Shown: positions 32,109 to 41,045, counted from the first letter of the stretch. The stretch: DNA of 41,156 nucleotides from an uncultured Bacteroidota bacterium (GCA_903877645.1 CAIRES010000009.1:1-41156); one strand, 5' to 3'. Numbers and translations are program-made. The notes: generated by a model from the letters alone, not told the origin.

Positions 32109-33008
32109 ATGTGGCAAGCATACTTAAAAGGATTTAAAGCATATCTGCAGCTCGAGCGGTCGATGTCTGACAATACCGTTGAGGCATACCTGCACGATGT
32201 GGCCATGCTCCGCGATCACATGGCCGATGCCTTTCCCGGTGTGGCGGTGGAATCCCTGCAATTGGAGCACCTCCAATCCCTCCTCGCTGTGATCAATGAC
32301 CTGGAGCTATCTGTAGCTACACAGGCCCGGGTACTCAGTGGGGTTAAGTCCTTCTTTCGCTACCTGCTCCTCGAGGAGGTCATTAAAAGAGACCCTACAG
32401 AACTGGTAGATGCACCCAAGCAACGCCGTGCATTACCCCATGTGCTAAGTCTTGCGGAGATAGACCTCCTGTTCGCCGCTATAGACCACAGCAAGCCTGA
32501 AGGGGTGCGCAACCATGCCATGCTGGAGACGATGTATAGCTGCGGCCTCAGGGTCAGCGAGCTCATCAGCCTGCACATCTCCGGCCTATACCTCGATGTA
32601 GGCTTTCTCAAAGTGATTGGCAAAGGCAACAAGGAGCGTCTTGTTCCTATTGGCGAAGAGGCCGCCAAGCACATCAATCTCTACCGCGATAACATACGCA
32701 TACACATGAATATCAAAAAAGGTCATGAAGATATTCTCTTCCTCAATCGCCGGGGGGCTATGCTCACACGGGTCATGGTCTTCACTATCCTCAAAACTCT
32801 TGCCCTGAAGATCGGCCTCAAGCAGAAAGTACACCCCCATACACTCCGCCATTCCTTTGCCACACACCTCGTAGAAGGTGGGGCCGACCTTAGAGCAGTG
32901 CAAGAGATGATGGGGCATAAAAGCATCACAACCACTGAGATATACACTCACCTCGACCGTACCTACCTCCGCCAAACCCTTGAAAAGTACCATCCGCGGT
33001 TTAGGTAA
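32109..33008 (+). CDS. xerD: Tyrosine recombinase XerD
   Basis: This 299-residue tyrosine recombinase resolves chromosome dimers at dif with its XerC partner. The N-terminal SAM-like DNA-binding domain (YLQLERSMSDNTVEAYLHDV) precedes the catalytic domain with the R-K-H-R-H-Y set: Arg in SCGLRVSELISL, Lys in VIGKGNKERLVP, His and Arg in HTLRHSFATHL, His in MMGHKSITTTEIYTH and the nucleophile Tyr there. The C-terminus (LRQTLEKYHPRFR) is the usual Xer tail. Length and core match XerD-type enzymes. Integrase of a mobile element is less likely, as there is no neighbouring element. Confidence 0.93.
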   Translation: MWQAYLKGFKAYLQLERSMSDNTVEAYLHDVAMLRDHMADAFPGVAVESLQLEHLQSLLAVINDLELSVATQARVLSGVKSFFRYLLLEEVIKRDPTELVDAPKQRRALPHVLSLAEIDLLFAAIDHSKPEGVRNHAMLETMYSCGLRVSELISLHISGLYLDVGFLKVIGKGNKERLVPIGEEAAKHINLYRDNIRIHMNIKKGHEDILFLNRRGAMLTRVMVFTILKTLALKIGLKQKVHPHTLRHSFATHLVEGGADLRAVQEMMGHKSITTTEIYTHLDRTYLRQTLEKYHPRFR

Positions 33009-33132
33009 CAAACTGCTTTTGCTAACTGCTTGAAAGCCAACTATTTATTTTCCAGTTTTTGTAATACTCCTTCCTGAAATTGGATTAATCTGTAATTTTA
33101 TTTATTTTAATGCTATGATAATCAAATAGTTA

Positions 33133-33140
33133 TAACTTTG
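33133..33140 (+). promoter_or_regulatory. -7 box (TAACTTTG) upstream of the small unknown gene
   Basis: TAACTTTG matches the consensus, 42 bases before the ATG at 33183. The region upstream is AT-rich and has no certain -33 box. Confidence 0.45.
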
Positions 33141-33182
33141 GCATCAAATTTGATTAATAGTAATTAACAATCCGATAACCAG

Positions 33183-33401
33183 ATGGAATATAAAGTTACT
33201 TTTAAGAATAATTTGCCGGTCTCGGCCATGCTGGTTAACTCCATTTCATGCGAAAAACTGATCGACCTGTCCAGCAGTGGCAATAAGAGGTGGCTCAACT
33301 GGCTTGTCGTAGTTGGCGACGACGAGCGCGATGCCATCAACATGGCTGAAAACATCGTCAATGAATACTGGCTCAAGTACCTCAACAAGATATTTGCCTG
33401 A
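33183..33401 (+). CDS. Small hypothetical protein
   Basis: I do not recognise this 72-residue cytoplasmic protein. It has an alternating N-terminal beta segment (MEYKVTFKNNLPVSAMLVNS), a charged centre (GNKRWLNWLVVVGDDERDA) and a C-terminal helix (INMAENIVNEYWLKYLNKIF). It has its own promoter box, a clear terminator downstream and normal codon use, so it is very probably real. There is no catalytic or membrane signature. It lies between xerD and the pyrophosphatase gene, without operon partners. Confidence 0.7.
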   Translation: MEYKVTFKNNLPVSAMLVNSISCEKLIDLSSSGNKRWLNWLVVVGDDERDAINMAENIVNEYWLKYLNKIFA

Positions 33402-33426
33402 TTTCAAACCAATATAGATAAACATG

Positions 33427-33457
33427 AAAGTGCCCCGCTATTGCAGGGCACTTTTTT
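33427..33457 (+). terminator. Bidirectional rho-independent terminator
   Basis: The perfect 9-bp stem AAAGTGCCC, a 10-base loop and GGGCACTTT are followed by a T-run. It sits between the small unknown gene and the convergent pyrophosphatase gene; the A-run on the other side lets it serve both. Confidence 0.88.
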
Positions 33458-33476
33458 ATTAGGTACAAGCCCTTTG

Positions 33477-35720
33477 CTATTTAGCTATTGGGGCTACAGT
33501 ATTTGTTCCGGTAATCACCTGTGTTTTCACGGGCATATTTGTAGCCTGCCTGGCATCCTTGCTGTGCAGGTTGGCAATGGTAGGAGCGATAACCAGCGCC
33601 ACAATAGACATCAGTTTGATCAGGATGTTCATTGATGGGCCAGATGTGTCTTTGAATGGATCACCTACGGTATCTCCGGTTACAGATGCTTTATGTGGTT
33701 CTGATTTCTTGTAGTAGATCTCACCATTGATCTCTACACCCTTTTCAAATGATTTCTTGGCATTATCCCATGCGCCACCGGCATTGTTCTGGAACATACC
33801 CATCAGCACACCGCTTACTGTAGCGCCTGCCAGGAAACCGCCCAATACCTCAGGGCCCATAAGGAAGCCTACTAAAAGCGGGGAGATAATAGTGATAGCG
33901 CCCGGCAATACCATTTTCTTCAAAGAAGCATTGGTAGAGATGGCCACACATTTGTCATACTCAGGTTTGCCTGTGCCTTCCATTATACCCGGAATGGTAC
34001 GGAACTGGCGGCGTACTTCTTCTACCATCGCCATCGCTGCTTCTCCCACCGCGCGGATGGCGAGTGAAGAGAATATGAACGGTATCATAGCACCTACAAA
34101 AAGGCCGGCCAGTACATCAGCATGATAGATATTGATCGCATTGTGCAGGTCATAGCCATTCTTTTCTACCACACCCACATAAGCCGCAAGCAAGGCCAAT
34201 GATGTAAGTGCCGCAGACGCAATAGCAAAACCTTTACCGGTAGCTGCCGTAGTATTACCAACCGCATCAAGTATATCTGTTTTCTCACGTACTTCTTTAG
34301 GCAATTCGCTCATTTCAGCTATGCCGCCTGCGTTATCGGCAATAGGGCCGAAGGCATCGATAGCCAACTGCATAGCAGTTGTAGCCATCATACCTGCTGC
34401 GGCTATAGCCACACCATACAGGCGTGCACAGGCATGGGCGCCATAAATGCCCGCTGCCAATACAAGTATAGGTAAGAACGTGCTTTCCATGCCCACTGCC
34501 AGCCCACCGATGATGTTGGTAGCGCTGCCCGTTGATGACTGACGGATGATGCTCAGCACAGGGCGTTTGCCCATAGCTGTGTAGTATTCAGTGATCATGC
34601 TCATTAATGTACCTACAGCGAGGCCCACCATGATAGCGCCTATAACACCATTTTTAGTGAAGGGGATATCGCGGAGCGTAAGTGTATCAGGTAGCAGGTA
34701 CATCACTAAGAAATAAGAAGTGATAGCGGTAAGCACTATAGAACCCCAGTTGCCCATGTTCAGGGCATTCTGTACTGCCTTGGTGCTCAGGCCAGCCTTG
34801 TCTGAAATGCGTACAAACAAAGTGCCGATGATAGAAAGAAGTATACCTGTACCTGCTATCAACATTGGTAAAAGGATCGGTGCAAAACCATTAAACTTGT
34901 CTATAGATACTGTTTCCTGTCCCAGTACCATTGTTGCCAGTACTGTAGCCACATAAGAGCCGAAAAGGTCGGCGCCCATACCTGCTACATCACCTACGTT
35001 ATCACCTACGTTATCGGCAATGGTAGCGGGGTTGCGGGGATCATCTTCCGGTATGCCTGCTTCTACTTTACCTACCAGGTCAGCGCCTACGTCTGCAGCC
35101 TTGGTGTAGATACCACCGCCCACACGGGCAAAAAGCGCAATGCTTTCAGCGCCCAGCGAAAAGCCGGTAAGCACTTCAATCGAGAGCTTCACTTTATCAG
35201 CCAGGGCCACGTTAGCTCCATAAATCGCATCAGGCGCCAGGTGGAAAACATCCGGTGCAAATTGCATCAGTAATACAATGAACAGGCCACCCAGGCCCAG
35301 TACAGCAAGGCCTGCTACGCCAAGGCCCATTACCGAGCCGCCGCCAAATGATACCGCCAGCGCTTTGCTGAGGCTGGTACGGGCAGCATGTGCTGTACGC
35401 ACATTGGCTTTGGTAGCAATACGCATACCGATGAACCCTGCCAGTGCGCTGAAGAATGCACCAATAACAAACGCAACTGCGATAAGCCAGTTGGAACTGC
35501 TATAGCCCATTACTGCCAGCAGTAATGCGGCTATGACCACAAAGTACCCCAGCACTTTATACTCAGCTTTCAGAAAGGCCATTGCCCCCTCGGCTATGTA
35601 TGTCGAGATTTCTTTCATCCGGTCGTTACCGGCATCTTGCTTGGTCACCCAGGCGCTCTTAACGAATGTGTACAATAATGCCAGAATACCGAAGCACGGT
35701 ACGAGGAAAAAAAGATTCAT
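33477..35720 (-). CDS. hppA: Membrane-bound ion-pumping pyrophosphatase, K+-dependent type
   Basis: This 747-residue, about 16-helix protein uses pyrophosphate hydrolysis to pump H+ (or Na+) out across the inner membrane. The PPi/Mg2+ site is intact: [20 protein letters not shown] followed by [20 protein letters not shown] near residue 210. A second acidic site lies in [15 protein letters not shown]. The motif [12 protein letters not shown] carries Ala where K+-independent enzymes have Lys, so this is the K+-dependent class. I cannot tell Na+ from H+ transport by eye. The frame extends to 35828, but the membrane protein begins at [14 protein letters not shown] 35718-35720. It provides an energy-saving pump and removes biosynthetic pyrophosphate. 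Confidence 0.95.
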   Translation of the reverse strand: MNLFFLVPCFGILALLYTFVKSAWVTKQDAGNDRMKEISTYIAEGAMAFLKAEYKVLGYFVVIAALLLAVMGYSSSNWLIAVAFVIGAFFSALAGFIGMRIATKANVRTAHAARTSLSKALAVSFGGGSVMGLGVAGLAVLGLGGLFIVLLMQFAPDVFHLAPDAIYGANVALADKVKLSIEVLTGFSLGAESIALFARVGGGIYTKAADVGADLVGKVEAGIPEDDPRNPATIADNVGDNVGDVAGMGADLFGSYVATVLATMVLGQETVSIDKFNGFAPILLPMLIAGTGILLSIIGTLFVRISDKAGLSTKAVQNALNMGNWGSIVLTAITSYFLVMYLLPDTLTLRDIPFTKNGVIGAIMVGLAVGTLMSMITEYYTAMGKRPVLSIIRQSSTGSATNIIGGLAVGMESTFLPILVLAAGIYGAHACARLYGVAIAAAGMMATTAMQLAIDAFGPIADNAGGIAEMSELPKEVREKTDILDAVGNTTAATGKGFAIASAALTSLALLAAYVGVVEKNGYDLHNAINIYHADVLAGLFVGAMIPFIFSSLAIRAVGEAAMAMVEEVRRQFRTIPGIMEGTGKPEYDKCVAISTNASLKKMVLPGAITIISPLLVGFLMGPEVLGGFLAGATVSGVLMGMFQNNAGGAWDNAKKSFEKGVEINGEIYYKKSEPHKASVTGDTVGDPFKDTSGPSMNILIKLMSIVALVIAPTIANLHSKDARQATNMPVKTQVITGTNTVAPIAK

Positions 35721-35755
35721 AATTCTATATGTATGGTTTAAAAAAATTAAGTGTG

Positions 35756-35763
35756 CAAATATA
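35756..35763 (-). promoter_or_regulatory. Possible -7 box (TATATTTG) of hppA
   Basis: Read on the minus strand, TATATTTG lies 35 bases before the ATG at 35720. The expected TTTG is not clear. Confidence 0.35.
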
Positions 35764-35881
35764 GTCGTTTGATCGGTAAAAACATAAGGGAAAAGGTATT
35801 GTTTTCCCCACACGGTAGATTTCTGCACCGCACATATTCACTGCTATTGAGTACCTTAGCACTTATTTTACACACTGTAAT

Positions 35882-36517
35882 ATGTTTGGACGCATTTTGC
35901 GTATTGGGGTCATTGTCTTGCTATTGCTCATCATCACAGCCATAGCCTGGGCCGACTATACCGTAGGCCACACCACCCAAAAGCAGCTCTATTGGGATGT
36001 AAATGCCATTCCTAAGAACAAAGTAGGGCTGCTGCTCGGCACTGCCAAGTACCAGGATAAGGCCCGCCGCAAGACCAATCCATATTACCAGAACCGTATA
36101 GACGCCACCGTGGCGCTATATATGGCCGGCAAAATTGACTACATTATAGTGAGCGGCGACAGCACTGCCTTTTACAACGAGCCGGCCCTGATGAAGGAAG
36201 ACCTTGTAGCACACGGCATACCTGCCGAACATATCTATATGGATGTGGCCGGCTTCCGCACGCTGGATAGCATCCTCCGCTGCCGCGACATCTTCGGGCT
36301 CGATAAGTTTACTATTATCTCACAGCCCTTTCACAACGAGCGGGCATTGTATATCTGCAACCACAAGCAAATAACCGCTATAGCCTTCAATGCGGGTAAC
36401 GGTAACTCCTTCTGGGATCAGATCTTCCGCGAAAAAATGGCACGGGTGCGCATGATGTACGACCTCCTCTTCAATACCCAGGCTAAATACTATGGCGAGC
36501 GGATACAAATACTTTAA
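35882..36517 (+). CDS. sanA: SanA/YdcF-like DUF218 membrane protein
   Basis: This 211-residue protein has one N-terminal helix (ILRIGVIVLLLLIITAIAWA) and an outside DUF218 domain. Conserved features are KVGLLLGTAKY, NPYYQNRIDATVALYMAGKI, IIVSGDSTAFYNEP, HIYMDVAGFRTLDSILRC and SQPFHNERALYI. E. coli SanA affects vancomycin exclusion at high temperature, and DUF218 proteins act in envelope carbohydrate or lipid-carrier metabolism, but the reaction is not defined. The ATG at 35882 gives the membrane anchor directly. The gene ends immediately beside the convergent gene at 36518, with zero bases between the stop codons. Confidence 0.88.
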   Translation: MFGRILRIGVIVLLLLIITAIAWADYTVGHTTQKQLYWDVNAIPKNKVGLLLGTAKYQDKARRKTNPYYQNRIDATVALYMAGKIDYIIVSGDSTAFYNEPALMKEDLVAHGIPAEHIYMDVAGFRTLDSILRCRDIFGLDKFTIISQPFHNERALYICNHKQITAIAFNAGNGNSFWDQIFREKMARVRMMYDLLFNTQAKYYGERIQIL

Positions 36518-37234
36518 CTACAACACTATAAACGCAAGAAACAGTGCATTAATAATCCATGCCAAAATATTCATACCCAATATCGCTATGCCATGCCTGA
36601 CAGTGCTGTTATCAAAAGTGGATATGCGCCGGCCATCGGGTAGGGTGGTTTTGGCGGAAATGATCACAGCGCCGATGATCATACCGAAAAAGCCGGGGAA
36701 ATACCACACAGGGAGCATCTTTGCATTATGGTAATAATGCAGCCCGTTTAGCCAGAAAGGCATGAATACACAGGCATAACCAATAAACAAGACATAGCCC
36801 GATATTCGTTTTCTTTCCGCAAGGGTATTGATCCGCGCCTCCTGCATCTGTCCCAGTTGTACTTCTGATATATTAATGCCCCTATTTTTAAGTAGTGCAA
36901 TGGCCACTGCATAATTCTCCGGCCCCCATTCATCCGGTTTGGAAATGACTGATCTCAGTTCATCATCGTTCAGCGCAAGCAAAGGATGGTGGGGATCTAC
37001 CTCTTGCATATTCGCTGCCGCCTCGCTGAATAGTATTTGATTAGCTTGTCGGAAACGCTCCTGCGGTATCTGTAGCTCAAAAGGCTCGGTATATTCTGTG
37101 CCTATGTATATTGCCGCCAGCTTGGCTTGCAGCTTCACTACATAGCAGGTGATGCCGTGCACTCGCAACTGCTCCGCAACTATTTCGGCATCCACAGCAG
37201 TAGGGAATTTCCGGTAACCAATGAGCTCTTGCAT
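36518..37234 (-). CDS. Membrane protein with DUF2007-like N-terminal domain
   Basis: This 238-residue protein of unknown function has an N-terminal domain (about residues 5-72: ELIGYRKFPTAVDAEIVAEQ, GITCYVVKLQAK, ELQIPQERFRQANQIL) that resembles the DUF2007 'putative signal-transducing' fold. A charged linker with NDDELRSVISKPDEWGPENY follows, and then three hydrophobic helices (GYVLFIGYACVFMPFWLNGL, LPVWYFPGFFGMIIGAVIIS, IAILGMNILAWIINALFLAF). The C-terminus ends inside the last helix. It converges with sanA, stop to stop. The ATG at 37232-37234 is the only sensible start. Confidence 0.68.
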   Translation of the reverse strand: MQELIGYRKFPTAVDAEIVAEQLRVHGITCYVVKLQAKLAAIYIGTEYTEPFELQIPQERFRQANQILFSEAAANMQEVDPHHPLLALNDDELRSVISKPDEWGPENYAVAIALLKNRGINISEVQLGQMQEARINTLAERKRISGYVLFIGYACVFMPFWLNGLHYYHNAKMLPVWYFPGFFGMIIGAVIISAKTTLPDGRRISTFDNSTVRHGIAILGMNILAWIINALFLAFIVL

Positions 37235-37346
37235 AGCGTGAATCGTTGTACTAATGTAGTGAATGGTGGTGAATAAATGGAATTATGCTCAATCCCGATA
37301 ATAAGACTATTCTATGATGTAGCATTTAATGAGGTTTTATGATAAA

Positions 37347-37365
37347 GTTGTATGTTTGATACAAC
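37347..37365 (+). promoter_or_regulatory. Palindrome over the -7 box of TMTC-like gene 3
   Basis: A perfect inverted repeat, GTTGTAT, GTTTG, ATACAAC, contains the -7 box TATGTTTG (37351-37358), 13 bases before the ATG at 37372. A repressor bound here would block the promoter. It could also be a chance small hairpin. Confidence 0.4.
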
Positions 37366-37371
37366 ATATCT

Positions 37372-39380
37372 ATGAAAAAATCGCACCCTATAGGCAAACA
37401 AAACAACGACCGGGATGCTCAGGCGAAAGTGCCGCAGCTCCCAACGAAGGCATTTATGGAGCGCTATTCCAAACTGCTCTTTCCTGCTTGTATTGCTGTC
37501 ATTATATGGGTGGTCTTTCAAAATTGCAGCAATGCCCTGTTCACCAATTGGGATGACCCCGGCTATATTACTAACAACCCCCTCATAAGAGATTGCTCAT
37601 GGGACGGCATCAAAAATATCTTCTCTACAACCTCAATGGGCAACTACCACCCACTGACGATCATAAGCTATGCCATCGAATACAGCTTTACAGGCCTCCA
37701 GCCCAGGCTATACCATACCGATAACCTGGTACTGCATATACTTGTCACCCTATTGGTGTACTGGTTCGTGATGCAGCTCACCCGCCGCACAGCCGCCGCT
37801 GTAGTTACATCGCTTTTGTTTGCACTGCACCCAATGCACGTAGAACCTGTGGCCTGGATAGCAGACCGTAAAGACCTGTTGTATACGTTGTTCTTTATGT
37901 GGTCTTGTATTGCTTATGTATACTATGTTCGCGCAGCAGGCAGGTCCCGTTTCATTTATTACCTGTGTGTACTTCTCCTTTTTGTATGCGCCATATTATC
38001 GAAGCCGGTTGCCATTACCCTGCCTGTTGTGCTGTTTATTATCGACTATTTTGAGCAAAGGAAATGGCATCGCCGTATCATTTTAGAGAAGCTGCCTCTG
38101 CTATGTTTGTCCATTGCTATAGGTGTCATATCCATCCGCGCCCAGCAAAACATTGGCGCCATAAATGTGCTGAATGAACACTTTACTATAATCGAAAGGC
38201 TGGCCCTGGGTGGCTATGCCTTCATCATGTATCTATGGAAAGCCCTAGTGCCTGTTTCGCTGTGCAATTTCTATCCGTATCCGCTCAAGGTAAATAATGC
38301 GCTGCCGCTGGTGTTTTATCTGTATCCTGCTGCAGCCGCAGCACTGTTGTTTATCGTATGGAAATACGGCAGAAAAAACAGGATCGTCATTTTCGGTACC
38401 CTGTTCTTCGTTGCCAATATTGCTTTGCTGTTGCAGGTCATTCCTGTGGGTAGCAGCATTATATCAGATAGGTACACTTACCTGCCTTACTTTGGCCTGT
38501 TTTTCATAGCAGGATGGTATGTGTCTGCTGTCTTCGAGCCGGGCTACAATAAGATGCCGCCAAAGCTACTGGTTGTTGGGGCAACGGTTATCTGCCTGCT
38601 CACCCTTGGCTATTTAAGCAATGCCAGATGCTGCGACTGGTATGATTCCATTAGTTTGTGGAGCACCGAGGTGAAAAATGAGCCCCTGCGCGCACCTGAT
38701 GCCTGGAACAACCTGGGTAGTGAATACGCCGATAAATTTAAGTCAACAACCGATCAGCAGGAAAAGAGGGTGTACTTCGATTCTGCGTTTTATTCATTGA
38801 ATAAGGCTATCGAGTCAGATCCGTCCTTTACCATGCCCTACATTGCTTTGGGATCATTGATGCGCAATAGCGGCAGGGTAGCGGAAGCAAGATCATATTA
38901 CTACCAGGCAATAGCACTGGCGCAAGGTGATAAGGAATCCCGTGTTTACCTCGGGCTGGCCAATATTTGTGCCATGACAAAGAATTTCGATTCATCAGGC
39001 TATTTTTTCAGGATGGCACTACAGCTAAATCCCAATTCACCGGCCATACATACCAACCTCGGCAATCTTTACGACATGACCGGCAAGCCGGATTCGGCCA
39101 TTGCGCAATACACATTAGCGATCTCGCAAAACCCTGATCTGACCGAAGCGTATGTGAACCGCTCAAAAGTACTGCAACATCTGCACCGGTTTGCCGAAGC
39201 ACTTCCGGACCTGGATAAAGCTGTACAGATAAGCCCAACATCCGGCGACATATTTTATGCGCGATCGTTCTGCCACTACAACATGGGCAACAAAGCCTAG
39301 CCCTGAAGGACCTGCAACAGGCCATTTCATTAGGGTTTAAAAATGTGGACAATAACTATTACAATTTAGTGAGGGAATAA
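37372..39380 (+). pseudogene. TMTC-like GT-C glycosyltransferase with TPR, copy 3, frameshifted at its end
   Basis: The product has a cytoplasmic basic tail and then about nine hydrophobic helices, with TMTC-type loops: NWDDPGYITNNPLI, GNYHPLTIISYAIEY, ALHPMHVEPVAWIADRKDLL and CAILSKPVAITLP. Five or more TPR units follow from about residue 440 (AIESDPSFTMPYIALGSL, FRMALQLNPNSPAIHTNLG, YTLAISQNPDLTEAYVNRS, LDKAVQISPTSGDIFYARS). The frame stops at TAG 39298-39300 in the middle of the last TPR (CHYNMGNKA). The frame one base back continues ALKDLQQAISLGFKNVDN to TAA 39378-39380, the expected end. One base appears lost near 39290-39300. With only about 27 residues missing, the 642-residue product may still work. 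It is more distant from copies 1 and 2 than they are from each other. Confidence 0.8.
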
Positions 39381-39652
39381 TCACTTGCTCAATATGTTTT
39401 CGCTTTTCAGTTTTAGCGCAATCCTTTTTCGTTGAAACTACAGCGTATACCAATACAAATTCTCTACCTACCGCATCAGCTGCATTTTTTGGCTTTTATT
39501 GCTCAGTTTTATTGCTCAATTTTTTATTGGTAATCAGTGAGTTGAGGTGTTGTTTGTGGATAATTGTTGCTCACTATTTGCCGGTGCCGGTAGCGTCAGT
39601 ACGGTTAAGGACCCTACGTGTTGAGATGGGCACGAGTGGGGTTCAAACAATC

Positions 39653-39682
39653 CTCCTTCGCTAAAGCTATGGCGGATAAAAA
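39653..39682 (+). repeat. Dispersed CTCCTTCG repeat, copy B
   Basis: CTCCTTCGCTAAAGCTATGG followed by CGGATAAAAA. It matches copy A at 2587-2615 in both ends and in the GCTA-rich middle. Confidence 0.55.
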
Positions 39683-39685
39683 GTG

Positions 39686-39712
39686 CGCAAAGGTTTCGCA
39701 AAGGCCGCAAAG
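39686..39712 (+). repeat. Three CGCAAAG units
   Basis: CGCAAAG occurs at 39686, 39697 and 39706 with short spacers, directly after the CTCCTTCG repeat. Confidence 0.6.
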
Positions 39713-39866
39713 TCATTCATTTACCCAATATACATTCTCCCCTGTGCTATGTGCCGTAGGTACATAACCAGGCGTGCTGTGTGATGCGTGAGTGCCACCA
39801 CCCCCGCTAGCAAATAGCCTGAACGCCTTTGCCGCGTCCCTTCCTGAAAATAAGGAGGGTAGTTTC

Positions 39867-39893
39867 CCTGCGCGAGATGGGCATGGGCAAGCT
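39867..39893 (+). repeat. Diverged copy of the GC-rich right-edge repeat
   Basis: CTGCGCGAGATGGGCATGGG followed by CAAGCTT resembles CTGCGCGAGAAGGGCGGGGG followed by CAAGCCC at the right edge. It is probably a decayed member of the same family. Confidence 0.4.
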
Positions 39894-39956
39894 TCGCTTT
39901 CGCCGTGCTATGGCGAACAATGCAAACCCTGCGGTGAGAAATGGTATTGCGCTAAT

Positions 39957-40820
39957 TTAAGCGGCAGTTTTAGCATTGGGGGAATGGCCATCTAATAAGG
40001 CCAGTAGTTCCTGTGCTTCTTTATCATCGGGGAAAAGTTCGGCATACTGCTGATGGCCAAGGCGTATCCTGCGTGCCGTTTCCATAACGTCTGCATAGCT
40101 GGTGCGTGAGAAATCATCACCGAGCGGTAATTCTGAGCGTGTAAGCTCTTCGGGAATATCAATATCGTACTCATGCCGAACAACGGTGGATGCTTCGTTT
40201 GATACCGGCTGGGCTGGTTCTGTTGGTTCCTCCTTCGTTGGAACATCGGCGGATGAAATCGTGTTTGCTTCTTCCGTCCAGGCCATGATGTCTTGCATAT
40301 CGAGCTGTTCTTCGGTAAGGTCGGGTTCCTGTTTGGGGATGAGGCCGAGGTCGTTCATGTTGTCGGGGCGGAACTGGCGGATATTTGTTGCTGCACGGCC
40401 AGCGATATAGTCATCAACATAAGGCATAAGCTGCTGTGCCATTTCGGGCGACTTACTGTTTACACTCTCCATGAACATGCCGAACATTTCCATGCTCTCG
40501 TTCAGGGTGTTACGGTTTTTGAGTTTGCCGACCGTGATGGTGAGTTTGTGCAGCGTGTCCGCCTCTTTGTGGGTGATGGGACGGTTGATCCGATCTTCGC
40601 CAAGCAACTGCTGTGTGAAGCGAGCGATGATGTGGTAGATGTTCTCGGCGAGCAAGGACGGCATCTGTGCGGCACTACGCTTGATGCGGTCCCAGTTTTT
40701 TTCGCGTATCCAATAGTGGAGTGTGCGGCGTGGGATGCCGAGCATTTCAGAAATTTCAGTCATCGAAAGATCGGACTGGAAAAACAGTTTTTGGGCCTGA
40801 GCCTGAAGAGTGTTGTTCAT
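39957..40820 (-). CDS. Terminase-small-subunit-like HTH protein
   Basis: This 287-residue protein begins with a helix-turn-helix (LFFQSDLSMTEISEMLGIPR followed by RTLHYWIREKNW) of the gpP/terminase-small-subunit type, as in phage packaging proteins and similar host genes. A helical middle (ITHKEADTLHKLTITVGKLK, MEMFGMFMESVNSKSPEMAQ) and a long acidic, Pro/Glu-rich disordered stretch (about 160-230) follow. The disordered part contains SSADVPTKEEPTEP, encoded by a copy of a dispersed DNA repeat. No large terminase, portal or capsid gene is in the window, so a prophage is not demonstrated. It has a near-consensus promoter upstream. The function is probably DNA binding; the target is unknown. 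Confidence 0.7.
   Translation of the reverse strand: MNNTLQAQAQKLFFQSDLSMTEISEMLGIPRRTLHYWIREKNWDRIKRSAAQMPSLLAENIYHIIARFTQQLLGEDRINRPITHKEADTLHKLTITVGKLKNRNTLNESMEMFGMFMESVNSKSPEMAQQLMPYVDDYIAGRAATNIRQFRPDNMNDLGLIPKQEPDLTEEQLDMQDIMAWTEEANTISSADVPTKEEPTEPAQPVSNEASTVVRHEYDIDIPEELTRSELPLGDDFSRTSYADVMETARRIRLGHQQYAELFPDDKEAQELLALLDGHSPNAKTAA
40230..40258 (+). repeat. CTCCTTCG repeat copy C, inside a coding sequence
   Basis: CTCCTTCGTTGGAACATCGG then CGGATGAAAT matches copies A and B at both ends. It lies in the disordered linker of the minus-strand HTH protein and is read in frame. Confidence 0.4.
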
Positions 40821-40896
40821 AAAAAAAAATACCCCCGACCCCTAAACGGGAGCTTCCCTTTGCGAGTCGGAGCAGTGAAAAAATATTTTTGGGGTA

Positions 40897-40928
40897 CAAA
40901 GGTAGAGTGGCTTTTAACCCGAAGCAAA
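40897..40928 (-). promoter_or_regulatory. Promoter of the HTH gene, TTTG-N20-TACCTTTG
   Basis: Minus strand: TTTG at 40928-40925, a 20-base spacer, and TACCTTTG at 40904-40897. This is as good a consensus match as that of rpsP. The leader to the ATG at 40820 would be about 70 bases. Confidence 0.65.
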
Positions 40929-41045
40929 TTTTGTGGATATTTCGTTTTTTTTAGAGTTGGAATACAGGCCCAGTAACTATATAACCGTTTTAGTGTTATC
41001 CACAATTTTGTGGGTAACTCTAGTAATGGTGTAATTTTTGGCGGT

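Larger units (their letters stand above)
39381..39956. other. 576-base gene-free region with small repeats
   Basis: No convincing gene is present; short open frames on the minus strand at 39534-39716 are composed of repeat sequence. It contains a run of T-rich DNA (39481-39530), a copy of the CTCCTTCG repeat (39653-39682), three CGCAAAG units (39686-39712) and a diverged member (39867-39893) of the GC-rich repeat found at the right edge. Confidence 0.7.

Noticed and set aside
39285-39302. Programmed -1 frameshift at the end of TMTC-like gene 3
   Set aside because: No slippery heptamer of the X XXY YYZ type occurs at CAACAAAGCCTAG and there is no strong hairpin just downstream; a base loss or sequence error is simpler.
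39630-39660. GGGGTTCAAACAATCC, resembling a tRNA T-arm
   Set aside because: The putative stem does not pair, and no acceptor, D or anticodon arm is found within 90 bases upstream.
39534-39716. Minus-strand open frame of 60 codons
   Set aside because: It is made of dispersed-repeat sequence (CTCCTTCG and CGCAAAG units), lacks a start context, and resembles frames that such repeats generate by chance.
40293-40976. Plus-strand open frame of 227 codons opposite the HTH gene
   Set aside because: It is antisense to a gene with clear HTH homology and its own promoter, and the frame runs through that promoter.
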